64,000 nucleotides of DNA, taken from the NCBI GenBank assembly GCA_014055465.1, contig WIAF01000002.1:1-64000 (forward strand), written 5' to 3'. Every line of letters begins with the position of its first letter. Position 1 is the first letter of the stretch. The notes beneath the pieces are model-generated. The model was not told where the DNA came from and did not search any database. It saw nothing but the letters and a program-made list of their open reading frames with translations. Made by a program: the position numbers and the translations under genes. Shown one piece after another: positions 43,513 to 52,274 of the stretch. Source of the stretch: Nitrospira sp. CR1.1 (lineage in GTDB: Bacteria > Nitrospirota > Nitrospiria > Nitrospirales > Nitrospiraceae).

Positions 43513-44541
43513 CTACTGAAACCGAACCGGAGTCCGCCATGACGTGATCGGATGTCTCAGGATAGTTCCCACCACCCGCCCATCAAGACGGTTGCAGGAG
43601 GAGCAATCGGAACAGACTTGAATTTGGGTCCGGTTGAAACGACTGAGGATCTCTCGGTATGGCACCTCGCGGAGATTCCCCACAGACGACATCGCCAGGC
43701 AGGCTGACACCTCACCGGAGGCATCGACGGCAATACTATATCTTCCGGCGTCGCAGGGCTCAAGTCGCTGACCTCGCAACCATCCCGCGCTGTCAGCGAC
43801 AAATTTCCGGAAATACCCCGGAGGAATCAGGTGCTCTTTCAGAAGCAGCTCGAACACCCCGGCGGCAGCAGAGCGATCGTACGTCAATCCGGCATCCTCT
43901 TTGCCGTAAAGGCCTATATTCCAGTGGTAGGCTCCCACGACGGGAATAAATCCCCGCGCCCTGGCGAATCGTACGACTTCGGGCACCTCTTCGCGATTGA
44001 CCTCGCTCACAATACAGGTCAGGAACTTCGGGTAGGGATACTGTGCCAGAAGATCAAGTCCGGACAGGACCTGGGGCAACTGATCAGCTCCACGAATCTG
44101 TCGGTAGCGCGCGCGGTCTAGCGTGTCCAGGCTCACTGATAGAGGAAGGCGTAGTGAGGCAAACCGTGCGACGAGGTCGGCCGTGAGCCTGGTCCCATTG
44201 GTGATCACGGTCACATACAACCCCAGCGAGGAGAGGTCGGTCAGGATATCGACGAGGTCCGAGCGTAGGAGCGGTTCCCCACCCTGAATAAGCACGAATC
44301 GAATACCGTCAGCGTAGAGTTGTCCGAAGATGCCCCGGATTTCCTCTCGAGTCAGTTCGTACCGTCCCAGGTTCAACGGAAGGGCGCAATACCCACAGGC
44401 GGAGTTGCACCGCAAGGTCACCTGAAACGTGGCAAGGACCGGGCGCCCCTGTAAAAGATTAGCCAGGGGCCGAGCATGGGCTGACATCATCGCAACCGCG
44501 CGCTTCACTGTCACCGTGAATCGCCTGCTATGAGTGAGCAT
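43513..44541 (-). CDS. Radical SAM protein with C-terminal Cys-rich SPASM-like region
   Basis: About 342 aa from ATG 44541; inner starts at ATG 44490/44487 are possible and the frame reaches 44616. Fe-S motif CNSACGYC (Cys 45, 49, 52). QGGEPLLRSDLVDIL is the GGEP motif, followed by VTVITNGTRL and PLSVSLDTLDRARY. C-terminal cysteines in PCDAGRYSIAVDASGEVSAC, and CSDCSSCNR, look like an auxiliary cluster site. The substrate is unknown; no short precursor-peptide gene was seen beside it. It leads the operon DUF547 / ferritin-like / glycosyltransferase. Confidence 0.85.
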   Translation of the reverse strand: MLTHSRRFTVTVKRAVAMMSAHARPLANLLQGRPVLATFQVTLRCNSACGYCALPLNLGRYELTREEIRGIFGQLYADGIRFVLIQGGEPLLRSDLVDILTDLSSLGLYVTVITNGTRLTADLVARFASLRLPLSVSLDTLDRARYRQIRGADQLPQVLSGLDLLAQYPYPKFLTCIVSEVNREEVPEVVRFARARGFIPVVGAYHWNIGLYGKEDAGLTYDRSAAAGVFELLLKEHLIPPGYFRKFVADSAGWLRGQRLEPCDAGRYSIAVDASGEVSACLAMSSVGNLREVPYREILSRFNRTQIQVCSDCSSCNRLDGRVVGTILRHPITSWRTPVRFQ

Positions 44542-44714
44542 CTTTGAACATTTGTTGCCATTTTCCTCTTGCCCCGCGGTTCTCGGGTCAGCACAACGCG
44601 ACACAATCGGCACCAATCCAGGCCATTCTGCACTGCATGCAGCGGGTTTTCCGGCATACGGCTTGCTGAATGACTCTCTACGGCACAGCTCGACTCATCC
44701 CAGGGAGGACTATT

Positions 44715-45122
44715 ATGACCAGCACGTTCCAGCACTCGATACTCACCATCGCAACAGCCACTCTCGCCACCCTCGCGGTTGTCGTAGCTCCGGCATCGGC
44801 AAAGGACAAGTCCGGCAAACATTCGAGCCATGCGACCATCACCTCGGCAGCCGCGGCCTCCTCACTGTTGGGATCGCTCCCGGAGCAACCCCCGGCTCCG
44901 AAACCCGGGCAACATGACTCCAAACCCGGAGTCGCATGGAAGACCGTGGGCGGCACCGTCAAAGAAATTCACGGCGAGACATACATCGTCGAAGACTACG
45001 ATGGCAGCCAAATGAAGGTACATGTCGGACAGGGAACCAAGCACCTCCGGGGCAACAAAAAGGTCGGCGACACCATTCGGGCCGAGATTACTCACGGCGG
45101 CTTCGCCAATTCTATCCAGTAA
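44715..45122 (+). CDS. Exported protein with C-terminal small beta domain (135 aa)
   Basis: ATG 44715 follows GGGAGGACTATT. Signal peptide (MTSTFQHSILTIATATLATL, AVVVAPASA). Mature N-terminal part is Lys/Ser/Pro-rich; the C-terminal 60 residues (GGTVKEIHGETYIVEDYDG, SQMKVHVGQGTKHLRG, VGDTIRAEI) read as a small beta-barrel (OB-like) of unknown function. Divergent from the radical SAM operon and converging with DUF3047. Confidence 0.65.
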   Translation: MTSTFQHSILTIATATLATLAVVVAPASAKDKSGKHSSHATITSAAAASSLLGSLPEQPPAPKPGQHDSKPGVAWKTVGGTVKEIHGETYIVEDYDGSQMKVHVGQGTKHLRGNKKVGDTIRAEITHGGFANSIQ

Positions 45123-45146
45123 CCCGCTTCAGCTCGCTGGCGTTCC

Positions 45147-45179
45147 GGAGAGGCCGACCCTGTATAGGTCAGCCTCTCC
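45147..45179. terminator. Stem-loop between convergent genes
   Basis: GGAGAGGCCGACC (45147-45159), loop CTGTATA, GGTCAGCCTCTCC (45167-45179), 12 of 13 positions paired. No T-run. Confidence 0.6.
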
Positions 45180-45210
45180 ATCCTCGTTCACACATTTACA
45201 TTTGCGACCA

Positions 45211-45948
45211 TTATCTTGGAGCCCGCACAAACTCGATATCACCGTAATACGCCACGGCACGCTCTTTCGTATTATCCGTATCAGTCATGATCGCAATGCC
45301 GTTGATGGCCGGCGGTTCCTCGCCAAAAGCTGATCGATAGTCCTCGTAGACGTTCCGCTCTTCCTCGACCCAGGAACCGACTCGTCGAGCCCCGCTCTCC
45401 ACGACAATCATCTTGGCAAAACTCGTGAACGCATTATCCACCACCGTACCTATAGGGCTCTTGCTGTCCCAGATATAGTTCAGCGCGGCAATTGGAATGT
45501 CGCCGAATAGCGCCTGGCCGGCTTTATATTTCAGTTTCTTCCCGAAACTCACCTTATCCGGCTCATACGCAAAGGTAATGTACAGCCGCGCCGGATAGTC
45601 ATCGCCTTCCTTCCGGTTCACGTCGCTCTTCTGCAACATATTCTCGATCTTCCAACGCCAGCGGACAATCGGATATTCACGCGGGTCGATCGTCACGGCC
45701 TTGGTCAACCCCGAAGCGCTCGCCTCGCTTACCGCCTTGACGACGGCCACCGACTGGTCTGTGACGACTTCATACTGCGTATGCCGCTCAATCTTCTTAA
45801 ACGTGAGCAGGCGCCAGCCATCCGGCAACGCGGGCCCGGCTGTTGCTGCGGAAAACGTTCCCACTGCCAGCCGCGCTGGTTCCTGGGCCAACCCCATTCC
45901 CGTTGCGCCCACGAACGCGAGACACAGAATCGGACCGATAGGCCTCAT
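45211..45948 (-). CDS. DUF3047 domain exported protein
   Basis: 245 aa. Signal peptide MRPIGPILCLAFVGATGMGL then AQ. DUF3047 blocks: LPDGWRLLTFKKIERHTQYE, IVRWRWKIENMLQKSDVNRK, GDDYPARLYITFAYEPDKV, LNYIWDSKSPIGTVVDNAFT, VEEERNVYEDYRSAFGEEPP, INGIAIMTDTDNT. Uncharacterised beta-sandwich family in the envelope. The FAD enzyme's stop lies 7 bp upstream of this start. Confidence 0.85.
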   Translation of the reverse strand: MRPIGPILCLAFVGATGMGLAQEPARLAVGTFSAATAGPALPDGWRLLTFKKIERHTQYEVVTDQSVAVVKAVSEASASGLTKAVTIDPREYPIVRWRWKIENMLQKSDVNRKEGDDYPARLYITFAYEPDKVSFGKKLKYKAGQALFGDIPIAALNYIWDSKSPIGTVVDNAFTSFAKMIVVESGARRVGSWVEEERNVYEDYRSAFGEEPPAINGIAIMTDTDNTKERAVAYYGDIEFVRAPR

Positions 45949-45955
45949 CACTCGT

Positions 45956-47518
45956 TCATCGCCTCAGCCAGGCGAACAATCTGGTCAGCACTGATTTTGT
46001 TCGCGGGGTGAAATGAGCTTTGCGCCAGAGATTGATGGCTTTCTTGATGATTTCCGCACGGGTCGGATAGGGATGGATCGTCGAAGCGATCGTCTTGGCG
46101 CCGGCCCCCGCCTTCATCGCCACAGACACCTCGCTGATCAAGTCACCGGCGTGCGCCCCCACAATGGTCGCGCCGAGAATCCTATCAGTGCCCTCTTGGA
46201 TATGAATGCGGGCAAACCCTTCTTCATCACCGTCCAGGATGGCTCGATCAACTTCGTCGAACGCGTAGGTATAGGTTTCGACCTTTAGTCCCCGCTTTGC
46301 CGCCTCTGCTTCATAGAGACCGACGTGGGCGATTTCCGGTGCGGTAAAGGTGCACCAGGGCATGATGAGCGAATTCACACTCGCATATCCCAAACCGAAC
46401 GGATGTGGAAACAGGGCGTTCTGAATGACGATCTGCGCCATCGCATCGGCGGCATGGGTAAACTTGTCGCGCGAACAAATATCACCGGCGGCATAGATAC
46501 GCGGGTTCGTCGTCTGCAGGCGATCGTTCACCTTGACGCCCGTCTTATCGTATTCGACGCCGATGGTCTCCAACCCCAACCCGTGCACGTTGGGCGCGCG
46601 GCCCACCCCTACCAGGATCTCATCGACCGTCAAATCATAGTGCCGACCGTGAGAATCGACAACCAGCCGCTTGCCGTCGGCAACTTTGTCAACGTTGAGA
46701 TCCTTCCCGCAACAGAGCAGGGCCACGCCGTCACGAACCATCGACTGGCGCACCAGTTCCGCGGCGTCGCGATCCTCATTCGGCAGGATGCCGTGCATCG
46801 CCTCGATGAGTGACACTCGACTTCCGAAACGCGCGAAGGCCTGCGCGAGTTCACATCCGATCGGGCCCGCCCCGATCACTCCGACTCGTGCCGGCAGCGT
46901 GGTGAGCGAAAAAACCGTTTCATTCGTGAGATATCCCGCCACTTCCAAGCCCGGGATGGAAGGCGCTGAGGCCTTTGCACCGGTACATATCGCCGCCTTG
47001 ACGAAGCTCAGGGTCCGGTTGCCTGCCGAGCCTTCCACCATCACGGTCTCTTCGCCGGCAAAACGGGCCTGACCGATATAGACGTCCACTCCCAGGGATT
47101 TGTACCGCTGCGCGGAATCCAGATGGCTGATTCTTGCCCGCAACTGTCTCATCCTGGCCATCGCCGCGCCAAAGTCATAACTCACCCCGCCTGGAATCCG
47201 AGCTCCGAATACCGACGCCTCGCGCACCTGCGCCCAGACATTGGCGGCGCGAATTATGCCCTTGGACGGCACACAACCGACATTGAGACAATCTCCACCC
47301 ATTAAATGCCGCTCGATGAGCGCCACCTTTGCGCCTACCCCCGCGGCGATCACCGCCGTGACTAATCCTGCCGTTCCAGCCCCGACCACGACGATGTTGT
47401 ATCGGCCATCCGGTTCGGGATTCACCCAATTGGATGGATGCACATTGCCCACCAGTTTCCGATTGTGCTCGTCATCCGGCAGAACGAGATGCTGACTCTC
47501 AGCGGTCATCACGGTCAT
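45956..47518 (-). CDS. FAD-dependent disulfide oxidoreductase (mercuric reductase-like)
   Basis: 520 aa from ATG 47518 (AAAGG 8 nt upstream). FAD motif VVVGAGTAGLVTA (44-56), redox disulfide GGDCLNVGCVPSK (Cys77/Cys82), second Rossmann VGVIGAGPIGCELAQAFARF, and the dimerisation domain with HPYPTRAEIIKKAINLWR. It lacks the N-terminal HMA domain and the C-terminal Cys pair of true MerA, so mercury reduction is not supported. Part of the TVP38 / FAD enzyme / DUF3047 run. Confidence 0.88.
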   Translation of the reverse strand: MTVMTAESQHLVLPDDEHNRKLVGNVHPSNWVNPEPDGRYNIVVVGAGTAGLVTAVIAAGVGAKVALIERHLMGGDCLNVGCVPSKGIIRAANVWAQVREASVFGARIPGGVSYDFGAAMARMRQLRARISHLDSAQRYKSLGVDVYIGQARFAGEETVMVEGSAGNRTLSFVKAAICTGAKASAPSIPGLEVAGYLTNETVFSLTTLPARVGVIGAGPIGCELAQAFARFGSRVSLIEAMHGILPNEDRDAAELVRQSMVRDGVALLCCGKDLNVDKVADGKRLVVDSHGRHYDLTVDEILVGVGRAPNVHGLGLETIGVEYDKTGVKVNDRLQTTNPRIYAAGDICSRDKFTHAADAMAQIVIQNALFPHPFGLGYASVNSLIMPWCTFTAPEIAHVGLYEAEAAKRGLKVETYTYAFDEVDRAILDGDEEGFARIHIQEGTDRILGATIVGAHAGDLISEVSVAMKAGAGAKTIASTIHPYPTRAEIIKKAINLWRKAHFTPRTKSVLTRLFAWLRR

Positions 47519-47572
47519 GCGCACGACCTTTCTTTCTGTCCGCGAGGCCTGTCGCGCTGGGCCTCAGTCTGT

Positions 47573-48289
47573 TCAGTTCGATGTACCCGTGAACCGCTTG
47601 TACAGGATAGGTACCAGCGCCAGCAGCCCCAATAGGGTAAACGCCGTCAACACGTTGGGGGACACGATTTCCTTGAGCGAATTAATCGTGCCCAGTTGGC
47701 GTCCCGCATAGGCAAACACAAAACTTCCGGGAATGATACCGAGGGAAGTTGCCGCCACATAGGTTCCGACGTTGACCCGGGTCAGGCCCGACACCATATT
47801 AACCAAAAAAAACGGGAACAGAGGAATCAACCGCAGAGTCAGCAGATAGCTGAACGCATTCCGAGCAAACCCATCTTGAATGGCACCCAATCGGCTCCCG
47901 AATTGCTGCTCAACCCAATCTCGGAGCAGATAGCGCGCAACCAGAAACGCCAGGGTCGCCCCTACGGTCGCGCCGACATTCACATACAACGTGCCCAGCA
48001 TGCTACCGAAGAGAAATCCGCCGGCCAGGGTCATGATCGCACCACCCGGCAACGAAAGCCCGACGACCGTGCAATAGGCCAACACATACATGGCAACAGC
48101 CGTCGAATAGTTGGCCTCCGTGAACGCAAGCAGCTGATCACGATTGGCCTTCAGCGCCTCCAGGGACAGGTAGCGACCGAGATCGAAATAGACAAACCCC
48201 GCCACCGCACAGGCTACCAGGATCCCCAACAGGAGTCTGCCGCCCCCCACACGTGCCTTGGCCGGACAAGAATCTACAGAAGTATTCAT
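47573..48289 (-). CDS. TVP38/TMEM64 family membrane protein
   Basis: 238 aa, about six membrane segments. VTT (DedA-type) domain with GGAIMTLAGGFLFGSMLGTL, VGATVGATLAFLVARYLLRD, and RLIPLFPFFLVNMVSGLTRV. Probably a lipid or ion-linked carrier. The start ATG 48289 has only GGAAACACG upstream. First gene of the leftward run; the FAD enzyme follows after 54 bp. Confidence 0.88.
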   Translation of the reverse strand: MNTSVDSCPAKARVGGGRLLLGILVACAVAGFVYFDLGRYLSLEALKANRDQLLAFTEANYSTAVAMYVLAYCTVVGLSLPGGAIMTLAGGFLFGSMLGTLYVNVGATVGATLAFLVARYLLRDWVEQQFGSRLGAIQDGFARNAFSYLLTLRLIPLFPFFLVNMVSGLTRVNVGTYVAATSLGIIPGSFVFAYAGRQLGTINSLKEIVSPNVLTAFTLLGLLALVPILYKRFTGTSN

Positions 48290-48474
48290 CGTGTTTCCAT
48301 GCTCCCCGGCGGTATCATCGTGTCTGCCGGCGCCTGTGTCAATCGCGGCGCGCCTTGATCGGCCCTGCCCTCGCCCCAGTTCTCCCCTACCCGGCCCGCC
48401 TATGCACTCAAGTGCGGGGATGCAACCTCCGAAAGAACTCTTGAAGCCAGGGTGCGAGTGGAGGTAATGTCGAC

Positions 48475-48672
48475 ATGTACGCGATCAGTGAAATCTTGGA
48501 CGTTGCCATGCCGACGACACATTCGGTTCCACAGCAGACTCGTGCCTCGCACCCCGCTTACGAAACCGCTTTGCACGTGTGGATGCGCCCCTGTCCTCAC
48601 TGCCATTGCCGACTGAAGAAAAAATCGCCTGAAGAATCATGGCATTGCGGCTGCGGCTGGCGCACGGAGTGA
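48475..48672 (+). CDS. Small zinc-ribbon-like protein (65 aa)
   Basis: ATG 48475 has GTGGAGG about 8-10 nt upstream. The C-terminal half carries four or five cysteines arranged as a zinc ribbon: CPHCHCRLKKKSPEES then WHCGCGWR. The N-terminal half is polar. Internal Met12 is an alternative start. Unknown role. Confidence 0.55.
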   Translation: MYAISEILDVAMPTTHSVPQQTRASHPAYETALHVWMRPCPHCHCRLKKKSPEESWHCGCGWRTE

Positions 48673-48674
48673 AG

Positions 48675-48683
48675 TGGTACACT
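48675..48683 (+). promoter_or_regulatory. Extended -10 before the 49-aa gene
   Basis: TGGTACACT. The same 9-mer precedes the dehydrogenase at 52275. The -35 is unclear. Confidence 0.4.
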
Positions 48684-48708
48684 TAGGTCATATGGAGGGG
48701 GTGACGTC

Positions 48709-48858
48709 ATGGGACCGCTCTCGATGCACGACATGAAAGGTGGATTCTTCCTCATCGCAAGCTTCGTGTTACTGGCCACGATTTGCGCCATTGCCGCACT
48801 GGGAACCTTGATGCGCCCGCAACGCTGGTGTGAACGCGAGACCAGACTGCACGTTTGA
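48709..48858 (+). CDS. Very small single-pass membrane protein (49 aa)
   Basis: GGAGGGGG then 7 nt to ATG 48709. Product: polar start (MGPLSMHDMKGG), one membrane helix (FFLIASFVLLATICAIAALG, residues 13-32), and a basic tail (MRPQRWCERETRLHV). Own TGGTACACT box just after the upstream stop. Too short for routine ORF callers. Confidence 0.55.
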   Translation: MGPLSMHDMKGGFFLIASFVLLATICAIAALGTLMRPQRWCERETRLHV

Positions 48859-49089
48859 CGTCCTCCTAGCAGTCCTGCCTTGGGGAATTTCAGACGTCTT
48901 CGCCTCCTCTCTGGCCCACCTTCTGCGCAATTTTGCTCCTGTTCCTCCGACTAACCGTTCCAGCACACAATCATCAGCGTTTTATCTCACACCGCCACAA
49001 ATAGCCCGCAACCGTCCTGTTCAGATTGCGTCGATCCACCCTTGTCAGAACAGGGCCTCTTGTCCTACTCTGTGACCAGGGAGGCCGGG

Positions 49090-49734
49090 ATGGATCAGAA
49101 TGAACGGTTGATTAAGACCAAGGAGAACTGGGCCAAGGCCCGGCGCGGCGGTGAAGAGCGGGAGGTGTTTTATGAAGGGGACGATCGGCTTCCCCCAGGT
49201 CAACACCTGGTTGAAACGTGGCCGGTACTCGACCTCGGCCAAAAACCGGACATCCCCCTTGCCGAATGGAGTCTCACGATTGGAGGCGCAGTCGCAGCGC
49301 CGATCACCTGGACCTGGACGGATTTTCTTGCGCAGCCCCAGTTCAAAGATAAATCGGACTTTCATTGCGTGACCTCCTGGAGTCGTTACGATAATGAATG
49401 GGAAGGGGTCAGCTTCAAGCACTTGACGGCCGTCGTCCAACCGCTTCCTTCCGCCCGGTTTGTGCTGTTCAAATCCTATGACGACTACACCACCAATTTA
49501 CCGCTCGATGCCTGCCTGGATGACGACGTCTTGCTCACCTATAAATGGAACGGCCGGCCGCTCTCGAAGGAACACGGGGGTCCTGTTCGCATGATTATCC
49601 CGAAACGATACGCCTGGAAAGGCGCCAAATGGATCAAGGAGATCACCTTCGCCGACCACGACGAGAAGGGCTTCTGGGAAGTGCGTGGATATTCCAATAC
49701 CGCCTTTCCCTGGAAAAATGATCGCTACGGATGA
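49090..49734 (+). CDS. Sulfite-oxidase-type molybdopterin oxidoreductase
   Basis: 214 aa from ATG 49090 (GGGAGGCCGGG upstream). Single Mo-binding domain: IPLAEWSLTIGGAV, WTWTDFLAQPQ, Mo-ligand Cys93 in DFHCVTSWSRYDNEW, then RFVLFKSYDDYTTNLPL, LLTYKWNGRPLSKEHGGPVR and PKRYAWKGAKWIKEI. No Tat signal or membrane anchor is visible, so it may be cytoplasmic. Stop overlaps the epimerase start by 4 bp. Confidence 0.88.
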   Translation: MDQNERLIKTKENWAKARRGGEEREVFYEGDDRLPPGQHLVETWPVLDLGQKPDIPLAEWSLTIGGAVAAPITWTWTDFLAQPQFKDKSDFHCVTSWSRYDNEWEGVSFKHLTAVVQPLPSARFVLFKSYDDYTTNLPLDACLDDDVLLTYKWNGRPLSKEHGGPVRMIIPKRYAWKGAKWIKEITFADHDEKGFWEVRGYSNTAFPWKNDRYG

Positions 49735-50861
49735 GCCTCCATCTGCAGGCACGACGCCCGGTGATGTCCCACCTCATACAGCGCATCGAGATCTGGCCGG
49801 TGGATATTCCGATCACTGATCCCTTCGTCGTGGCCACCGGCGCGCGTGTGACGGCGCAAAACCTCTTCATGCGAGTGACCTTGCATGATGGGACTCAGGG
49901 CATCGGAGAAGCCGCGCCGTTTCCCGAAGTGGGAGGCGAAGACCGGACCTCCTGCCTCACGGCCGCCATGGAATTGGCCGCCGGCATGGTGGGACAATCC
50001 GCCGCCGACTACGAACGCCTCGCAGACCGCCTGAATGAACAGGCTCCGCACTCTCCCGCCGCTCGATGCGGGCTGGAAACGGCTCTCCTCGATGCCTATT
50101 GCCGGACTCAGGGCATCCCGCTCTGGCAACTCTGGGGACAGGCCGACGTCCGGGAACGAGACACCGACATCACCATTCCGATCTGCAATCTGGATAAAAC
50201 GCTTGCTCTCGCGCGCGGCTGGTATGCCCACGGCTTCCGCCTGTTCAAGATGAAAGTCGGAACCGATGTGGAGGAAGATATTCTCCGCTTACAGGCCGTA
50301 CATGACGCACTTCCGGCAATCGGCTTCATCGGTGACGGCAATCAGGGCTTTTCCCGAGAAGACTGCATCCGTTTTGCCGGCGGGGTGAAAGAGTTCGGAG
50401 GGCGGCTGGTCCTTCTTGAACAACCGGTAATTCGAGACGACCTCGAGGGGCTCCAGGCGATCCGGCATCTGACAGGCATTCCCGTGGCGGCTGACGAATC
50501 CGTCCGATCCCTGGATGATGCCCGCCGGGTGGTCGGGATGCAGGCTGCGGACTATATCAACATCAAGATCATGAAAACCGGCGTGATAGAAGCACGGCGC
50601 ATTGCGGCCTTCACCCGCTCAGCCGGCCTGCGACTCATGATCGGAGGCATGCTCGAAACCCGCGTCGCGATGGGATGCTCGTTCAGCCTTGTACTGGGGC
50701 TCGGCGACTTCGACGTGCTGGACCTTGACACGCCACTCCTCCTTTCCACTGATCCCATCACCGGCGGGTATCGTTACCATGGCCCGCGACTCCAGCCCTG
50801 GCATGAGGCGGGACTCAATATGCAGATGCCCGTTCCTCCCGACTGTATCTCGATTCAATAA
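49731..50861 (+). CDS. Enolase-superfamily dipeptide epimerase (L-Ala-D/L-Glu type)
   Basis: 376 aa. Muconate-lactonising/racemase fold: KxK in FRLFKMKVG, metal ligands Asp (FIGDGNQGF), Glu (LLEQPV), Asp (VAADESVRS), and a later base in YINIKIMKTG. This agrees with the L-Ala-D/L-Glu epimerases of murein recycling. The ATG at 49731 overlaps the Mo-enzyme stop (ATGA); an internal Met (MSHLIQRIEIW) is an alternative. Confidence 0.85.
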   Translation: MSLHLQARRPVMSHLIQRIEIWPVDIPITDPFVVATGARVTAQNLFMRVTLHDGTQGIGEAAPFPEVGGEDRTSCLTAAMELAAGMVGQSAADYERLADRLNEQAPHSPAARCGLETALLDAYCRTQGIPLWQLWGQADVRERDTDITIPICNLDKTLALARGWYAHGFRLFKMKVGTDVEEDILRLQAVHDALPAIGFIGDGNQGFSREDCIRFAGGVKEFGGRLVLLEQPVIRDDLEGLQAIRHLTGIPVAADESVRSLDDARRVVGMQAADYINIKIMKTGVIEARRIAAFTRSAGLRLMIGGMLETRVAMGCSFSLVLGLGDFDVLDLDTPLLLSTDPITGGYRYHGPRLQPWHEAGLNMQMPVPPDCISIQ

Positions 50862-51032
50862 CCGGCAGCCCCTCTCGCCGACGCGTCAGTCTCTCCCGAG
50901 AGTCCTCTGCAGGTTTCCGGAAATATTTTGCCGTTTTTCCACTTTTCTGAAAAATTAGCCTGAGGCACCGTGGCTCCGAAGAGTGGAGCACCTTTCGCAC
51001 CTATCGTTACCGTACGTATCCGGGAGGAACGT

Positions 51033-51851
51033 CCCATGCAATCAATGACCCCATGCCCACGATTCGCATCTGTCTTCACGCTCTGCTGGATGGTGGGAGG
51101 CGCGGCACTGACGCTGGGCGGCTGCGTCTCGCAGCACACCTATGACACGGCCAGGCATGAAGTGAAAACGCGGGCCGGTGAGCTGGCTCAGACTCAGACC
51201 GATATCCATAGCCTGGAACAAGAACGAGATGCGGCTCATCTCGCGAATCAGCGCGACGAACGAGCGCTCGCCAACCTGAAGGACGAGCTGAAAAAGATTC
51301 ACGCCTCCTACGACCAGATCCACAAGGCCAACCAGGCCAAACTGGCACTGCTTGAGCACAACATTGCAGCGTTGCGTGCCAGGCACCAGGCCATGATGAA
51401 GGAAATCAGCGCAACCAAACAAATCGAGAAGCGGTTGGAGGCGATCACCACGCTGCGCGAACGGACGATGGCAACACAGCGACCTGGACCGGAAGCACAG
51501 GTGACTCCCGTCGACACCGTTCCACAGGAGCCGCACGTGGTTGCCGTGATCACACCGCAACCATCCCAGCCTGACACATCCTCAACGCCGCCGACTTCGG
51601 CGGCCGCCCCGTCACAAGCGCCTCCTGCGCCAGCAATGAGCGCCGCGCCAGTTCCAGCGACTCCCCCATCCCCACCGGCGGTCGCAGCACCCGCCACTCC
51701 GAACGCGCCTGCACAGGTGAGCCAGGCAACGACTGGCTCCGTTACCCCACCGGCCCCTCGTCCGTCCCCTGCAGCAGCCCCCCAGGATGAATCGTGGTTC
51801 TCCAGCGTGACAGGATGGTTTTCATCTCTAATCGATTGGCTCTGGGCCTAA
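51033..51851 (+). CDS. Lipoprotein with coiled coil and Pro/Ala-rich tail
   Basis: 272 aa; ATG 51033 follows GGGAGG. Signal peptide with lipobox LGGC (Cys about 30). A long coiled coil (about 40-150; EVKTRAGELAQTQTDIHSLE, QERDAAHLANQRDERAL) is followed by a Pro/Ala/Thr-rich disordered linker (150-245) and an amphipathic Trp-rich tail (WFSSVTGWFSSLIDWLWA). It looks like an outer-membrane-anchored spacer or peptidoglycan-contact protein (inferred). Confidence 0.7.
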   Translation, partial: PMQSMTPCPRFASVFTLCWMVGGAALTLGGCVSQHTYDTARHEVKTRAGELAQTQTDIHSLEQERDAAHLANQRDERALANLKDELKKIHASYDQIHKANQAKLALLEHNIAALRARHQAMMKEISATKQIEKRLEAITTLRERTMATQRPGPEAQVTPVDTVPQEPHVVAVITPQPSQPDTSSTPPTSAAAPSQAPPAPAMSAAPVPATPPSPPAVAAPATPNAPAQVSQATTGSVTPPAPRPSPAAAPQDESWFSSVTGWFSSLIDWLWA

Positions 51852-51926
51852 GACAGGGATCGGCTCGCCCTCGCCGCCGTTTGACAGCTGTCTCTCCACA
51901 CGTAACCCGGTTTCCCTCCGGGGCCC

Positions 51927-52148
51927 TTACGAAGAGGCCCCGGACGGAATAAGCCCATCTCCACCCTCTTCGCACTTCTTACAATTTAACTCCGTGCCGA
52001 GAAACACCTGCCGCCCCTCTTCCGTCAGCACCCATGGACGACTTGTCATCGGCGGTTGATGGCGCACATGCTGGCCGTGCCCGCAGCGAAGGTCGGCCAC
52101 CCAATGCCCCTCCTCATCCTGGTGATACCCGATAATCGATTGTTGCAT
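51927..52148 (-). CDS. DUF3565 domain small protein
   Basis: 73 aa from ATG 52148, preceded by GGGGGGTGAG. Core: IIGYHQDEEGHWVADLRCGH, GQHVRHQPPMTSRPWVL, ELNCKKCEEG. The CGH and CKKC cysteines suggest metal binding. The frame opens to 52238, but the extension lacks family similarity. Uncharacterised. Confidence 0.8.
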   Translation of the reverse strand: MQQSIIGYHQDEEGHWVADLRCGHGQHVRHQPPMTSRPWVLTEEGRQVFLGTELNCKKCEEGGDGLIPSGASS

Positions 52149-52224
52149 CTCACCCCCCTCGTGAGTATCCGAGCGCCCATGGACACATCTGTTGGTGTCA
52201 CGATACCTGGGCTGGAATGGACTG

Positions 52225-52233
52225 TGGTACACT
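52225..52233 (+). promoter_or_regulatory. Extended -10 box TGGTACACT
   Basis: TGGTACACT, 42 nt before ATG 52275; the transcript then carries GGGAGGG as Shine-Dalgarno. Confidence 0.4.
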
Positions 52234-52274
52234 TCCACGCCAATCAGAGTACCATGTTTTCCGGGAGGGCGCGG

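Noticed and set aside
45956..47518. True mercuric reductase (mercury resistance)
   Set aside because: No HMA domain, no C-terminal Cys pair and no mer genes nearby.
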